Positions 46,401-56,369 of a DNA stretch of 64,000 bases are shown one piece after another. How positions within the stretch are numbered: position 1 is the stretch's first letter; each line of letters starts with the position of its first letter. Source of the DNA: Zarea fungicola (Eukaryota > Ascomycota > Sordariomycetes > Hypocreales > Cordycipitaceae). Location: the NCBI GenBank assembly GCA_900169235.1, contig FWCC01000397.1, positions 62,001-126,000 on the forward strand, read 5' to 3'. A program made the position numbers and the translations under genes. Under the pieces are notes generated by a model, which had not been told where the DNA came from, ran no database searches, and saw only the letters and a program-made list of their open reading frames with translations.

Positions 46401-48065
46401 GCACGTCCAGGTAATTCATGCAGTCATGGCTGCGCCTTTGCCATGGTTCACCGAACAGACTATCTCAAACACGCTGAATAGGCTATCGGAAGATATTTCA
46501 ACTCTGGATCAGTCCATCTACAATTCTGTGGTTCCGGCTATCAGCGACATGATTCGATGCATGCTCATGGTGGGGGCTGTTGCAACTCAACTTCCCGTCT
46601 TCATACTACCCGCCCTTGCGCTGCTAACCATTGGCTGCTTAATGACTCATATGTACGATGGCGTGAACCGGAACCTCACAGAACTTGTGTCTTCTAGCCG
46701 ATCTCCTATTCTTTCAGACTTCTCCGAGGGACTAGCTGGGTTCATGGTGATTCGTGCAACATCGACGAAGTCGGCAATATTTCATACGAGGATGAACAAC
46801 TTGCTCTGTGCATCGTCTCGTGTACAGCATGCTCAATCCAACGCCAGTCAGTGGTTAAAGTTTAGAATGAGTAGTTTGGCTACGATAGTCAATGTTCTCG
46901 CAGCTTCACTGGCCTTGTCTCAAAATGGCAAAATGTCAGCTGGCTTTGCAGGTTTCTGCCTGTCGCAGGCAACGCAGCTCAGCGACAGGATTTTTGCACT
47001 GATCCTTAGCGTGAATAGGCTCAGCATTGATATGCAGACGGTATGGGTTATGGGCGAGACACTCTTTGCTGTCATATACTAATGATAAGTGGTGTACAGT
47101 TCCAGCGCGTTCGAGAATGGACCCAACTCCCGCCAGAAAAAGACTGCGTCACAAAGAGTAGCGAAGACCTGTCAGAGAGCTGGCCAAGAACTGGGGCCAT
47201 TGAATTACGAAATGTCACAGTTCGATATGCCCCTGATGGACAGGACATTTTGAAGAATGTTTCTCTGAGAATAGAACCTGGCGAGCGCGTCGCCATCGTT
47301 GGCAGAACCGGTAGTGGGAAGAGCACGGTCTGTGCACTCGTAGCCAGCACAACATAATTCATGCAGCTAACTAGAGCATAGCTGATCTTGTCTCTCCTTG
47401 GGTTTACAAACATCGAATCCGGCCAGATTCTTTGCGATGGAGTGGATATTCAATCGATACCGCACAAGCGCCTGCGGCAATCTGTTTCCACGATTCCGCA
47501 AGAGGCGCAGCTCTTCCAAGGCACTCTTGCTTCCAACCTCGATCCTTTCGGCAGAATTCCGAAATCAGAACTTCAAAACGCCTTGGATGTGTATCAATTC
47601 ATTCTCCGATCTGTAGACGAGGCGAAGGCGGCAGAAATAGCCTCTGTCGGTTCCGCAAACAATGACGTGCTTACAGGGAGGCTTACGCTATCAACCATGG
47701 TAAGGGCTAGAGGAGAAAACTTCTCCCACGGCCAGCGACAGGTGTTATCGCTCTGTCGTGTGCTTGTTCGCCGCTCCAAGCTCATTCTTCTAGACGAGGC
47801 AACATCGAGCATGGATGCACGGACCGACGCTGGCGTGCAACAAGCACTTCGTGCAGAGCTTTCGCGTACAGGTGGCGAGAGCAGGACTCTGATTACTGTA
47901 GCTCATCGGCTGCCGACGATCATGGACTATGATAGGGTGGTAGTCATGGGCTCAGGCAGGATTCTAGAAATGGGCAGCCCGGGAGATTTATTGGCCAAGA
48001 GGAGTGCATTCTATGATATGGTGATGCATAGCGGGGAGAAGGATCTTCTAATAAGTGAGAGTTAG
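43419..48065 (+). CDS. ABCC (MRP-type) ABC transporter, full-length
   Basis: An ATP-driven exporter of conjugates or xenobiotics in the plasma or vacuolar membrane. Six exons (43419-43447, 43526-45621, 45677-46096, 46148-47040, 47100-47327, 47382-48065) join to 1449 residues. Order: a short TMD0-like start, TMD1, NBD1 with Walker A GDSGSGKST (about 618), signature LSGGQCARV split by intron 2 and Walker B LLLLDDIFSALD, then TMD2, and NBD2 with Walker A GRTGSGKST (about 1214), signature FSHGQRQVL and Walker B LILLDEATSSMD. NBD1 has Asp instead of the catalytic Glu, the usual ABCC asymmetry, and NBD2 keeps Glu. The NBD2 signature starts F-S-H-G-Q rather than L-S-x-G-Q. Intron 5 splits NBD2 just after GKST. 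Substrate unknown. Confidence 0.94.
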
Positions 48066-49479
48066 TCTGTAGTTGGCTCTATTTGCCGAAAAAGCCGAGC
48101 TATATATAACTGCGGTGTTCGGTAAAACTCGGAAAGTAAAATTGAGCAAATTGCCAGCGTTAAATATGCCTCCTGAGGTACAAGCGGCTTTCAATTTCCC
48201 GTTTAGAATTACAACAGTCAAAGACGCATTGTTCTCAAATGCCTGCAGTAGCGATTTCCAGTATTTATGACTTCCAATATGATTTCCAATATGATTTCCA
48301 GGCTGACAGTGTATGGACTGTGAAAGTTTTTCCGGGCAAGAGATTTTGTCGTTGGGAATGAGCCTGTTGTTATCTTATCAGACAGTCTTGACGCATAAAA
48401 TTACGGAATGTGCAGCCACAGCTCTCAGCCAAAACCTACTCGCCCCTCCTCGACCTTCAAAGGACAATCTTGTATTTGTGCATGTTTTCTAATCTTCTGC
48501 CTAAAATTCCAGCAAGCTAGCCAATAAAAAAAATGCTATACAGTGCTGACAAGTGGGTGAGCAAAGATCGGACGAATTTCTTAGCTACACTAGGACACAT
48601 GAGGAATAATGCCCCTGCTGCCTGTTTTGGCGTGCGGCTCTGCATATGTCTGCAAAAACCTAACCCATGCCTAGCTAGCCAAGGAAAACGGGTGGCGCGG
48701 AAAGGCTGCCGGTGGCTTCATTCCCGGTCCAAGCCAAGCAGCTCCCGAACCGAAGGAACCGAACAACGACAACCAACACCACCAAAACTCAAAATAACCC
48801 TCACCCACGTGTAATATGTGCTCGATACCACCGTAAATCTGTTCCATAGCTTTCCAGGTGTTTACTTTTTGCTTATTACCAGTACTGCTTACATCTTTCT
48901 CCATGAATCGTTGCACTACCTGCCGGACCCTCGCGGTGTGACTGAGCCCGGGCAATTTTCTAGCGCGGCCCAAAACCACTCATGTTGCTCCACGGGAATA
49001 TCCACCATCACGACAATCTTGTTACCCTTCCCGGAGATACTCGCACAGTACTACACGTGCAGAGCTGCGCTTCACATTCGTCATTCTGCCGTTGGATTTG
49101 TATTGACCTCACCGTGCATTGTTTCTCCAGTCCCCCCAAGCTGCTTGCCCCAGATGGTCAGATGAAACCGCCGAACAATCCGGGGGAATAATGGTGCACT
49201 GTGCACACTTCAGATGCGACGGACGCGGGGACTCCGCAATGGAGCAGGGGAGTGAAAGGTTTTCTTCTTATTTATTAAAGAAAAACTTCCCCTCTTTCAA
49301 TCTCTTCACTTTGGAATCTTGTTCGGACCAAGGTGCTTTTGCTTGTGCCCTCTGCTGTTGTCTTATTCATCCTTTCGCTGGGTCCTTGAAGATTTTTTTT
49401 TAGGGATACCCACATCATTTTCCTCCTGGAAAGACAATAGAAAAAATCCTTTCAGTGAGGGAGAGCTAAAGTTTGAAAG
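48066..49479. other. 1.4-kb intergenic region between the ABC transporter and sugar transporter
   Basis: Contains a small array of TGATTTCCAATA-like units at about 48255-48302 and a CT-rich leader just before the transporter start. No gene is supported. Confidence 0.6.
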
Positions 49480-51096
49480 ATGACTGGCACTGTAGCAACA
49501 TACCTGGGTGCAAAGGGCAGGGCCTTGAGCATTTTGCAAATCGCCCTCGTCGTCGCCCCGGCCTTCATTATTTTTGGCTACAACCAAGCCGGTATCGGTG
49601 GCCTGCTCTCTGAGGTCGATTGGGTCAAAACCTTCCCCGAGATTGATACCGTTCACTCCAAGGGTGAGGACAAGAAGAACAAGTCGACGCTGCAGGGCTT
49701 TGTTGTCGCTACCTTTGTCCTCGGCGCCTTTGTTGGTTCTCTCTCCTGCTCGTACACCGGTGACAAGTTCGGCCGCCGTAATGTCATCTTCTTCGCCTCT
49801 GTGTGTTCCCTGATCGGCGAGATCCTCGAGGCTTCATCATTTGGGCTCCCCCAGTTCATCGTCGGCAGAGTCATTGTTGGTCTGGGTGTCGGACAGCTGA
49901 GCTCCATTGTCCCCGTCTGGCTGAGTGAGTGCTCTGCTGCCCAGAACCGCGGTCGTCTTGTCGTCTTGACAGGTCTCTTCATCACCCTGGGATACACGCT
50001 CGAGTCGTGGATTGATCTCGCCTTCTTCGAGTTTCACACCGGACCGGTTACGTGGCGCCCCCCCATCGCCATTGCCGTTGCCTTCTCCCTCGTCATCATG
50101 GCCTCCGTCTATTCCCTGCCCGAGAGCCCCCGATGGCTCGCCATGAACAACTACCACAGCGATGCGCAGCGCGCCATTTCTGCCCTCCGCGGCCTGCCCG
50201 AAGACGACGTCCAGGTCGCTAGCGAAATCGTCGGCATCCAGCACTCCCTCGAGGAATCCGAGATGGGCGGCATCAAACTCCGCGACATGCTGACCCCTGG
50301 TCGTGAGGACAAGCTCCTCTACCGCTTCGCCATCTGCATCCTCCTGCAGTTCTACCAGCAAATGTCGGGCAGCAACCTCGTCAGCGTCTACGCCCCGATC
50401 CTGTTCCAGACCAACCTTGGCCTGGATAGCCAGACAGCTCGCATCCTTTCCGGTGGCGCCCTGACTTGGAAGTTCCTCTCGTCCTTTGTTGCCTTCTTCA
50501 CAATCGATCGTTTTGGCCGACGCGCCGTTTTCATTGTTAGTGGCATCGGCATGTCTGCTAGCATGATCGCCCTTGCCATTGCAACGTCGTTCCCTCCCGA
50601 AAACAAGCCAGCCATGATTGCCGCCGGCTGCTTCATCTACCTCTACAACACGTGGGTTCCCATTGGTTTCCTCGGAGCCAACTTTCTCTACTGTGCCGAA
50701 GTGGCGCCTCTGCGCCTGCGAATGGCCATGTCGTCCATCTCTACGGCCAATCATTGGCTCTGGTAAGTGTTGCCACCTATGCTGCGCTGCACGCCTCACT
50801 CAGACTAACCCCGCCGCTGTAGGAACTTTGTTGTCGTCATGGTCACGCCTGTGGCTATCACCACGATTGGCTGGCAATACTATATTGTGTTCGCCGTCAT
50901 TGCAGGCTGCATTGCGCCTTCAGTCTACTTCCTCTTCCCGGAGACAATGGGCCGCAGTTTGGAGGAGATCGAACTCGTCTTCAAGGAGTCCACTTCTCCA
51001 TGGTCTACGGTCCAGCTGGCCAAGACCCGAAAGCGAGTCGAGCCCGAGGAGATTCTCGCCAAGGAGAAGGCGATCCACGTGGAAAGTCGCTCCTAA
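49480..51096 (+). CDS. MFS sugar-porter family transporter
   Basis: A proton-linked or facilitative sugar transporter, 12 TM segments, plasma membrane. Exons 49480-50762 and 50823-51096 join (TGG split by the intron) to 518 residues. Sugar-porter signatures are all present: GDKFGRR after TM2, GRVIVGLGVG in TM4, PESPRWL after TM6, the QQMSGSN region in TM7, DRFGRR after TM8, and PETMGRSLEEIE after TM12. The segment between TM5 and TM6 (LESWIDLAFFEF) is typical of the fungal hexose/oligosaccharide clades. The substrate cannot be decided from sequence. The C-terminal tail is charged and rich in Lys/Glu. Confidence 0.95.
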
Positions 51097-51460
51097 ACTC
51101 CTGCTTATATGCACTGCAAAATTTTGGTAGTATTTCAAGTAGCCTCGATGGTTGAAAATTAGCGAGCCCATTGAATATGAACATGGAAATACAATGCAAT
51201 GGTAACATGAGCATCAAATGCGAAATGAGTAAAATAAAAGAATTAGGAGTACTAGATGATGAAAACTAGTTTCCATGGAAACTATCCATGCAGGTCGCGG
51301 TTGACTTCTTCAATGGATGTACCCTCGTCACCAATTTATAAAAGCTCCAGTGATCTATGATATTATTGAGCAGTCTGTGTCGTGACTCGGTCTAAATGCA
51401 AGCTCTATAATCGCTAAATTGCCCTGGAGATGAGGTTTGGTGAATGGTATTTGCGAATGT
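51097..51460. other. Short intergenic region between convergent genes
   Basis: 3' untranslated sequences of the MFS gene (+) and the WD40-like gene (-). Nothing else seen. Confidence 0.6.
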
Positions 51461-52759
51461 TCAAATGTTCTTCTCTGCATAGGTAGGAGGAGCCTCCTCT
51501 GAAGCTTCCTGATTGATTTCCGTATTCGCAATGTAGCTTAAATCATGCATGAATATAAGCCCGTTGTGGAAACCCACAGCCAGCTGCTGTCCATTTGAGC
51601 TAAACGCTGCTGCTGTGGCAAAGTTGCCCTTATCCTGTGCCCAGTTGAGATGCCCCGCGCTTGTGCCATCCTCCACTCTAACAATGTCAATTCCATTTTC
51701 TGTACGGCACACCAGTAAACAAGCATCAGCTGAAAACGCCAGCGGCCATAGTTCGACAGGACGCACCGCGTCGAGGTTGTAGCTAAGCAGCGAGTCGGTT
51801 TCAGGATACCAGCGGACGACCTGCCTGCCCCAGACGGAGGCGACAAACTTGCCCGTTGGTGATACTTGCATGTGGCTTACTGAATAACCATGATGGTCGA
51901 TGCGACACTTGTAGAGAGTCTTGCCGGTGTCGGAGCCAGAGTACGAGGTGATGCGACCGGTGCCGTCTTCCGCAAGGCTTACAACGCTGTGACCGTCGGG
52001 CATAAATGCTACCTGTTTGATAGCCGCGAGATGGCCTGGCAGGCAGGCAAGCGTTTTGAGTGACTGCTGAGCGGCCTGCGTGCCTGCCTCCATAATGTAC
52101 ATCTCCGTCGGATCCTCAGCGCTGCGACCAACCATACAAGTACCGTCGCCATTAATCGCAATCGGCACTTCGATGGAAACATTCTCCACATGGCTGCTCC
52201 TTTTCATGCCACCAACATCAATAATGGCCAGGCATGTATTCACATCATACTGCCCATGCTGCTCAGTTATTGAGTTTGGTTTACCGTGGAGGAAGAGTAG
52301 AGGAATAGAAGGCTCAGGCTGCTTGGCAGTGCCTTTATCCTTGCGGCTAAAAAGGGTTCGTGCCGATGACTTGGGTTCCTCCGCAACAGTCTCTGGTCCA
52401 AAGGCCAAGGCCGGGGCACCATTCTCAGCGAAAGCCTTAAACTCGTTCTCAAAGTGCCCTGAGCTGTTGGGCATATACAAAGACGCAAGTGTGGTGGCAT
52501 TATATACCTCTATGCGTTGCCATCGACGGTTGTTGGTTGCGGGAACGGTAGAACGGTGGCGGCTGAGGGCGGCAAGGCGCGTGTCACCGCGGGAAAACGC
52601 GAGTTGGCTAACACGTGCTCGATTTAGTTGCAGACGACCACGGACCTTTATGGCTATGGTGAGAGATGGTGTGGGTGACGAAGATTTGCCATCGGCGGGA
52701 GGAAGTTTGATGTTGGAAGCGGGGACGCATGATGACATCTGCTCGGCGAAAGAATCCAT
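51461..52759 (-). CDS. WD40-like beta-propeller protein, uncharacterised
   Basis: A single exon of 432 residues. The ATG at 52759 (MDSFAEQMSSCV) was chosen because earlier codons in frame start only with TTG. Blade-like repeats are visible, e.g. VSQLAFSRGDTRLAALSR, IKQVAFMPDGHSVVSLAEDG, VSHMQVSPTGKFVASVWGRQVVRWYP and AAAFSSNGQQLAVGFHNGLIFMHDL. Classical GH and WD dipeptides are mostly lost, so the blades are degenerate. The C-terminus is acidic (EASEEAPPTYAEKNI) and includes a PPTY motif that could bind WW domains of Rsp5-type ligases. No NACHT or other partner domain is attached. Function unknown. Confidence 0.78.
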   Translation of the reverse strand: MDSFAEQMSSCVPASNIKLPPADGKSSSPTPSLTIAIKVRGRLQLNRARVSQLAFSRGDTRLAALSRHRSTVPATNNRRWQRIEVYNATTLASLYMPNSSGHFENEFKAFAENGAPALAFGPETVAEEPKSSARTLFSRKDKGTAKQPEPSIPLLFLHGKPNSITEQHGQYDVNTCLAIIDVGGMKRSSHVENVSIEVPIAINGDGTCMVGRSAEDPTEMYIMEAGTQAAQQSLKTLACLPGHLAAIKQVAFMPDGHSVVSLAEDGTGRITSYSGSDTGKTLYKCRIDHHGYSVSHMQVSPTGKFVASVWGRQVVRWYPETDSLLSYNLDAVRPVELWPLAFSADACLLVCRTENGIDIVRVEDGTSAGHLNWAQDKGNFATAAAFSSNGQQLAVGFHNGLIFMHDLSYIANTEINQEASEEAPPTYAEKNI

Positions 52760-54778
52760 ATTCAGCAGAGTTCCAAAGCTTAGCAATTAAGTGTAGAGAA
52801 ATTTAAGTTACAAAGATCAGTCTCGAAGCCTACCATAACGCATTTTATTAGCGATGAGTGCACCAATAAGTCTGCGAACCGAAATGACGTAGCCAGGTTG
52901 AAGAAGCCCACTCCCAGTTTAGTTTCTGTCATTGCCCTTGGTATTATGTGATTCGGCCCTTTGGCTGTTAAGCTTATAAGCTTACCGGAATACTGTGTCT
53001 GACTCCGTAGACTACGTCAATTAAAGTTAATAACAGCCACCATACAAGTTAGTGGCGCTTCCGCATTTACGAATAACGGCAATTCGCATGCAGATCTGTT
53101 TCTGTTGTCGGCAAAACCCACCACTGGCTGACTCGGTCACTGGCTGCCTCACGTCCCACTGGTGTTGTCCGTACCCAAATACTCCATGTTCATTATTATT
53201 ATAATAAATACTAGGTTCGTCACTTTGTTTGCTTGTGTCCGTGTCTAGCTGTGGTGCCTTCTAGTCTACCTTGATTTGCCACAGTGTCTCGTTCACACCG
53301 GTAGAAGGAAAGGAGGTGCTACGAACGCATCATGATCGGGCTGAGACGGCCAGGGCGGCCGCCCAGTGGAGCAAAACACTGCCTGTTTGGGGAGTATTGG
53401 TCACGCGAGGACGATAGGATCACGGGCGCAGATTAATTAAGTGAGCCTTGAGAGGATCACGACCTCCCCCTGATCCAGTGAGCCGGACCAGACAGTAGAG
53501 GGATAAACTAGTGTATTAAGGGAAGAGATGACCATAGCTAGCCTACATAGTTTAGATCTATATTAATCAATCTAAGCAATAGATCTTCTATTGAGAGCTC
53601 TACTCTTGGCGATACGTACAGGTGTACTGTTCGATATAACCCGACTTGCTTTCGAGTATACCCCAACTGTGACTTACGTCGATAGGCCACCATTACAAGA
53701 GGCTACAATTACCTAATTAGCTAACTAACAATTAGCTTAGCCCAAATTATTGGAGAGAAAGAGCAATATTTATTCGACATGATACGAACTAGCCTACCTG
53801 TCTATTGTATCTGCTCGTCTATAAGCTGTTGTGTATGTATATGCATGTGTGGGTGTAGACATGTGTTTAAATTCATATGTAATGATACTTATCCAAAAGT
53901 GAGATATCAATAGCAACTATGTTTCCTGGTTTAGTGAAGTTCCCACGAACATGCACAAACAGTGTCCCGGTCGTCACATAGCAGAGGACGTGGCTATCCT
54001 TTCTTGTACGGCTGAAAGCGGCAGAAGTATCTGCTGCTAAGAAAATTGCATGGACGGCACCAATAACAGCAACAGATCTCTTTAGGGTGGCAGCTTTAAC
54101 AATTTTTTCCCCGGATTCGTCGCTACCCAAAAGGCAGCCTTCATAGTAATAGCGAAGTCATCCACGAAACTGCCATGCATACATCCAAATGGTCGTTTCG
54201 CGCCTGAAGTTGCCGCATGACCACTAAAATTGTGCGATACCGTAATTAAGATTGTGAGATAACACTTGCTCCAGAGCTGGCTGGCTTTGACCATGAAGCG
54301 GTAGTCGATTGACGCCAAAGCCTTGCCCCTCTGCAGCTAGGTGTGTCGCAGAAATATCAATAGAGACATTTAAAATGTCGCTTCTCGTTATTTGCTTTCC
54401 ATGTACTTATTACCAATAGCTGAGGCAGCAACTAGGACCGTCGCTTCCAGCGCCTCCCCTACTCAATGAAGGGGGGAACGCTAGCTTCTACTTATCTAGT
54501 TCTTTTTCTACAAATATTACACGAAATATAAAAAAATTGTAAATAAAGCCCGGCTGGCTATTTTCATGTCATAATGAATATAACCTACAATTCCTAAAGA
54601 TCAACAACTCTGTGATATTACTTGAATCCTTGCCAACCCCATAATTCTAGTACTTTAGGTCTGCGTAATTGAGCATGTTTTCTTTTGTGCGCTTAAACTT
54701 TACACGCTTTGACAGCTAGGTGTCAAGGTGCTCATCTGGGTGATTACATTCTTCGCGAGGATAAAAAGCTGCTGTTTT

Positions 54779-54869
54779 GGAATGAACGGTACAGTCAAGC
54801 AAGTAGCGAAATTGCTGATGTAGACCTCATCAGTCGGCCGCATGCGTCCTTGACTGAAACGTTCATTCC
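54779..54869. repeat. Imperfect 21-bp inverted repeat (hairpin)
   Basis: GGAATGAACGGTACAGTCAA(G) at 54779-54799 pairs with CTTGACTGAAACGTTCATTC(C) at 54849-54869, 19 of 21 positions matching, with a loop of about 49 bp. Confidence 0.7.
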
Positions 54870-55043
54870 GTACGTGACGCAAGGGTAATACAGTGGTAAG
54901 AGATACAGACAGGTATAGCTGCCGCCTCTTTCAATCAAGGTACATCCGCTGGGATTCGGAACAGCCGGAAACAGAGTAAAAGTATTGCGTCGATACAATA
55001 CCGAATTGGCGGACATAGTTGATGTTGCGATATAAGTCGGTAA

Positions 55044-55484
55044 AGGAGCTACAAAAATTGTCTCGCGTCTACTTTTTGCGTGTATAACTCAACAGTTGAC
55101 AGAAATTTACGGACGGGAGGGAAGGCCATGAGACGTCGAGGGTGCCAATAGCTGGCCGACTTAGGCCAGGAGCTGGACCAGCTAGAAAGAACCAAACGAA
55201 CGCATCCGCTGAAGCTTTTAGACAAAAGACAGCAAGAAGAGTTTTTCACCGACTATGGCTTAGGCCATTAACGATTCCGCAAAAGAGATGTAATAGGTTT
55301 TAGAGAAACAGGGAACTTTAATCGGATAGATAGTAGTGGCTGGACGAAAAAGACTTTCTTTCGAAGCTCACATAGTACTGAAAAGGGAGGAAAAGGAAGA
55401 CAAGTGGATAATAGAAGAATTGCTAACCGGGTAAGGCAATACAAACTAGTAAGGGGACGACTGCCGAGAAAAAGGAGTGAATGA
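55044..55484 (+). pseudogene. Stop-broken ORF, unidentified basic protein
   Basis: One frame runs 147 codons with only two internal stops, TAG at 55149 and TAA at 55269. It reads as plausible protein, e.g. LERTKRTHPLKLLDKRQQEE and NRVRQYKLVRGRLPRKRSE before the final TGA. No initiating ATG is certain. Both stops could derive from Gln codons by CpA to TpA change. Not recognised as a known family. It could also be chance openness, since no homology was tested. Confidence 0.35.
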
Positions 55485-55652
55485 GACACGCGACTCATGC
55501 ATATGTCAGAGGAGACGGTGAGAAAGGTTCACAACGAACGGATTAGACTAAAAATGGTTCTACAAATACTAGTACCCAACCAAAATCGGTCAACCTATGT
55601 TATCTTTCACCCATAGTAATAAACAGCAGAATTTTGCCTTGAGTCGTTCACT

Positions 55653-55930
55653 TTAGACCAAGCAATGAACAAGAGCCATGTTTGGACTCAGGTCGTAGGG
55701 TGAGTGCAGCTTCTGTGCTAGACGGCTGTGGACTACTGTTGACATATCATCGGGCTGACCAGCATTGCCGATGCCAATTGTTCGCTTCAACACCAAATAT
55801 TCTTGATTCTGACCTGTGAAAAGCCACATGTCATTCGTTCGCAATCGTCTCTGTGTCCATGCCTTATAGAGAGCAGCCAATTCTCCAAGCACAGTAGTCT
55901 GTTTTCCAGGAGAATACAGCTCCCCGCGAT
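55653..55930 (-). pseudogene. Possible exon remnant, unidentified
   Basis: A minus-strand frame of about 90 codons with protein-like composition (LGELAALYKAWTQRRLRTND, GQPDDMSTVVHSRLAQKLH). It lacks a start codon and has no clear upstream exon. Family unknown. Confidence 0.25.
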
Positions 55931-56013
55931 CTTACGTGGGTTTGCTCCGGTCAGCAGTGCAGACGATGATATAATCAAGGCACTGGTGGTCAGTTAATGT
56001 ACAAGGATCGTAG

Positions 56014-56035
56014 TATACGCAGTGCACTGCGTATA
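56014..56035. promoter_or_regulatory. 22-bp perfect palindrome next to a TATA-like box
   Basis: The core ACGCAGTGCACTGCGT is extended on both sides to 22 symmetric bases and overlaps GTATAAAA. It lies about 80 bp upstream of the small secreted protein start codon, a place where a dimeric regulator could bind. Confidence 0.5.
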
Positions 56036-56113
56036 AAAATGAAGGTAAACCCACAACGTTGAAGTAAAATCACCAACTCTCATTCATCGCTTAGAATTGC
56101 AACTTTCGCTACA

Positions 56114-56369
56114 ATGCAGATTTCTTTAATCCCTCTCGCCACTACTATGGCCGCCTTTAACGGTGTCTTTGGAGTTGTAAGCTTTATTCTCTTGACTGTT
56201 AGACAAACTTCTGAGTCTAATTTATCAGGCTACTCCAGATGAATTGCGTCTGGAACGTGGGATTTGCCGCGCCACTGCACAGGAGGTCTCCAACGGTTCC
56301 TGGCAACAGGTTTGCAGTCAATGCCTTGGCCGAACCGCAAAAGGAGTGGAAAGGGGCATTTGCTTTTAA
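56114..56369 (+). CDS. Small secreted cysteine-containing protein, 67 residues
   Basis: Exon 1 (56114-56176) encodes MQISLIPLATTMAAFNGVFG and one more residue, a good signal peptide. A 52-nt GTAAGC...TCAG intron (56177-56228) separates exon 2 (56229-56369), which starts ATPDELRLERGICRAT and ends GVERGICF before TAA. The predicted mature peptide has about 46 residues with four Cys (GIC, QVC, SQC, GIC), suggesting two disulfides. A TATA-like box and a perfect palindrome precede it. Each exon alone is too short to stand out as an ORF. Splice sites, frame, signal peptide and even Cys number agree, but no homolog was recognised. It resembles fungal effector-like or antimicrobial-like small proteins only in general form. 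Confidence 0.6.

Larger units (their letters stand above)
52760..56113. other. 3.3-kb AT-rich accessory region with relic ORFs
   Basis: No intact gene. Contents: a possible solo LTR at about 53430-53730; two short minus-strand ORFs that overlap out of frame (53873-54318); a hairpin at 54779-54869; a stop-broken plus-strand ORF (55044-55484); and a minus-strand ORF remnant (about 55653-55930). Composition is richer in AT than the flanking genes. Confidence 0.5.

Noticed and set aside
49837..50799. 320-residue minus-strand ORF opposite the sugar transporter
   Set aside because: Antisense shadow; Gly/Asp/Glu-rich with no motif, while the plus strand has a complete sugar-porter protein.
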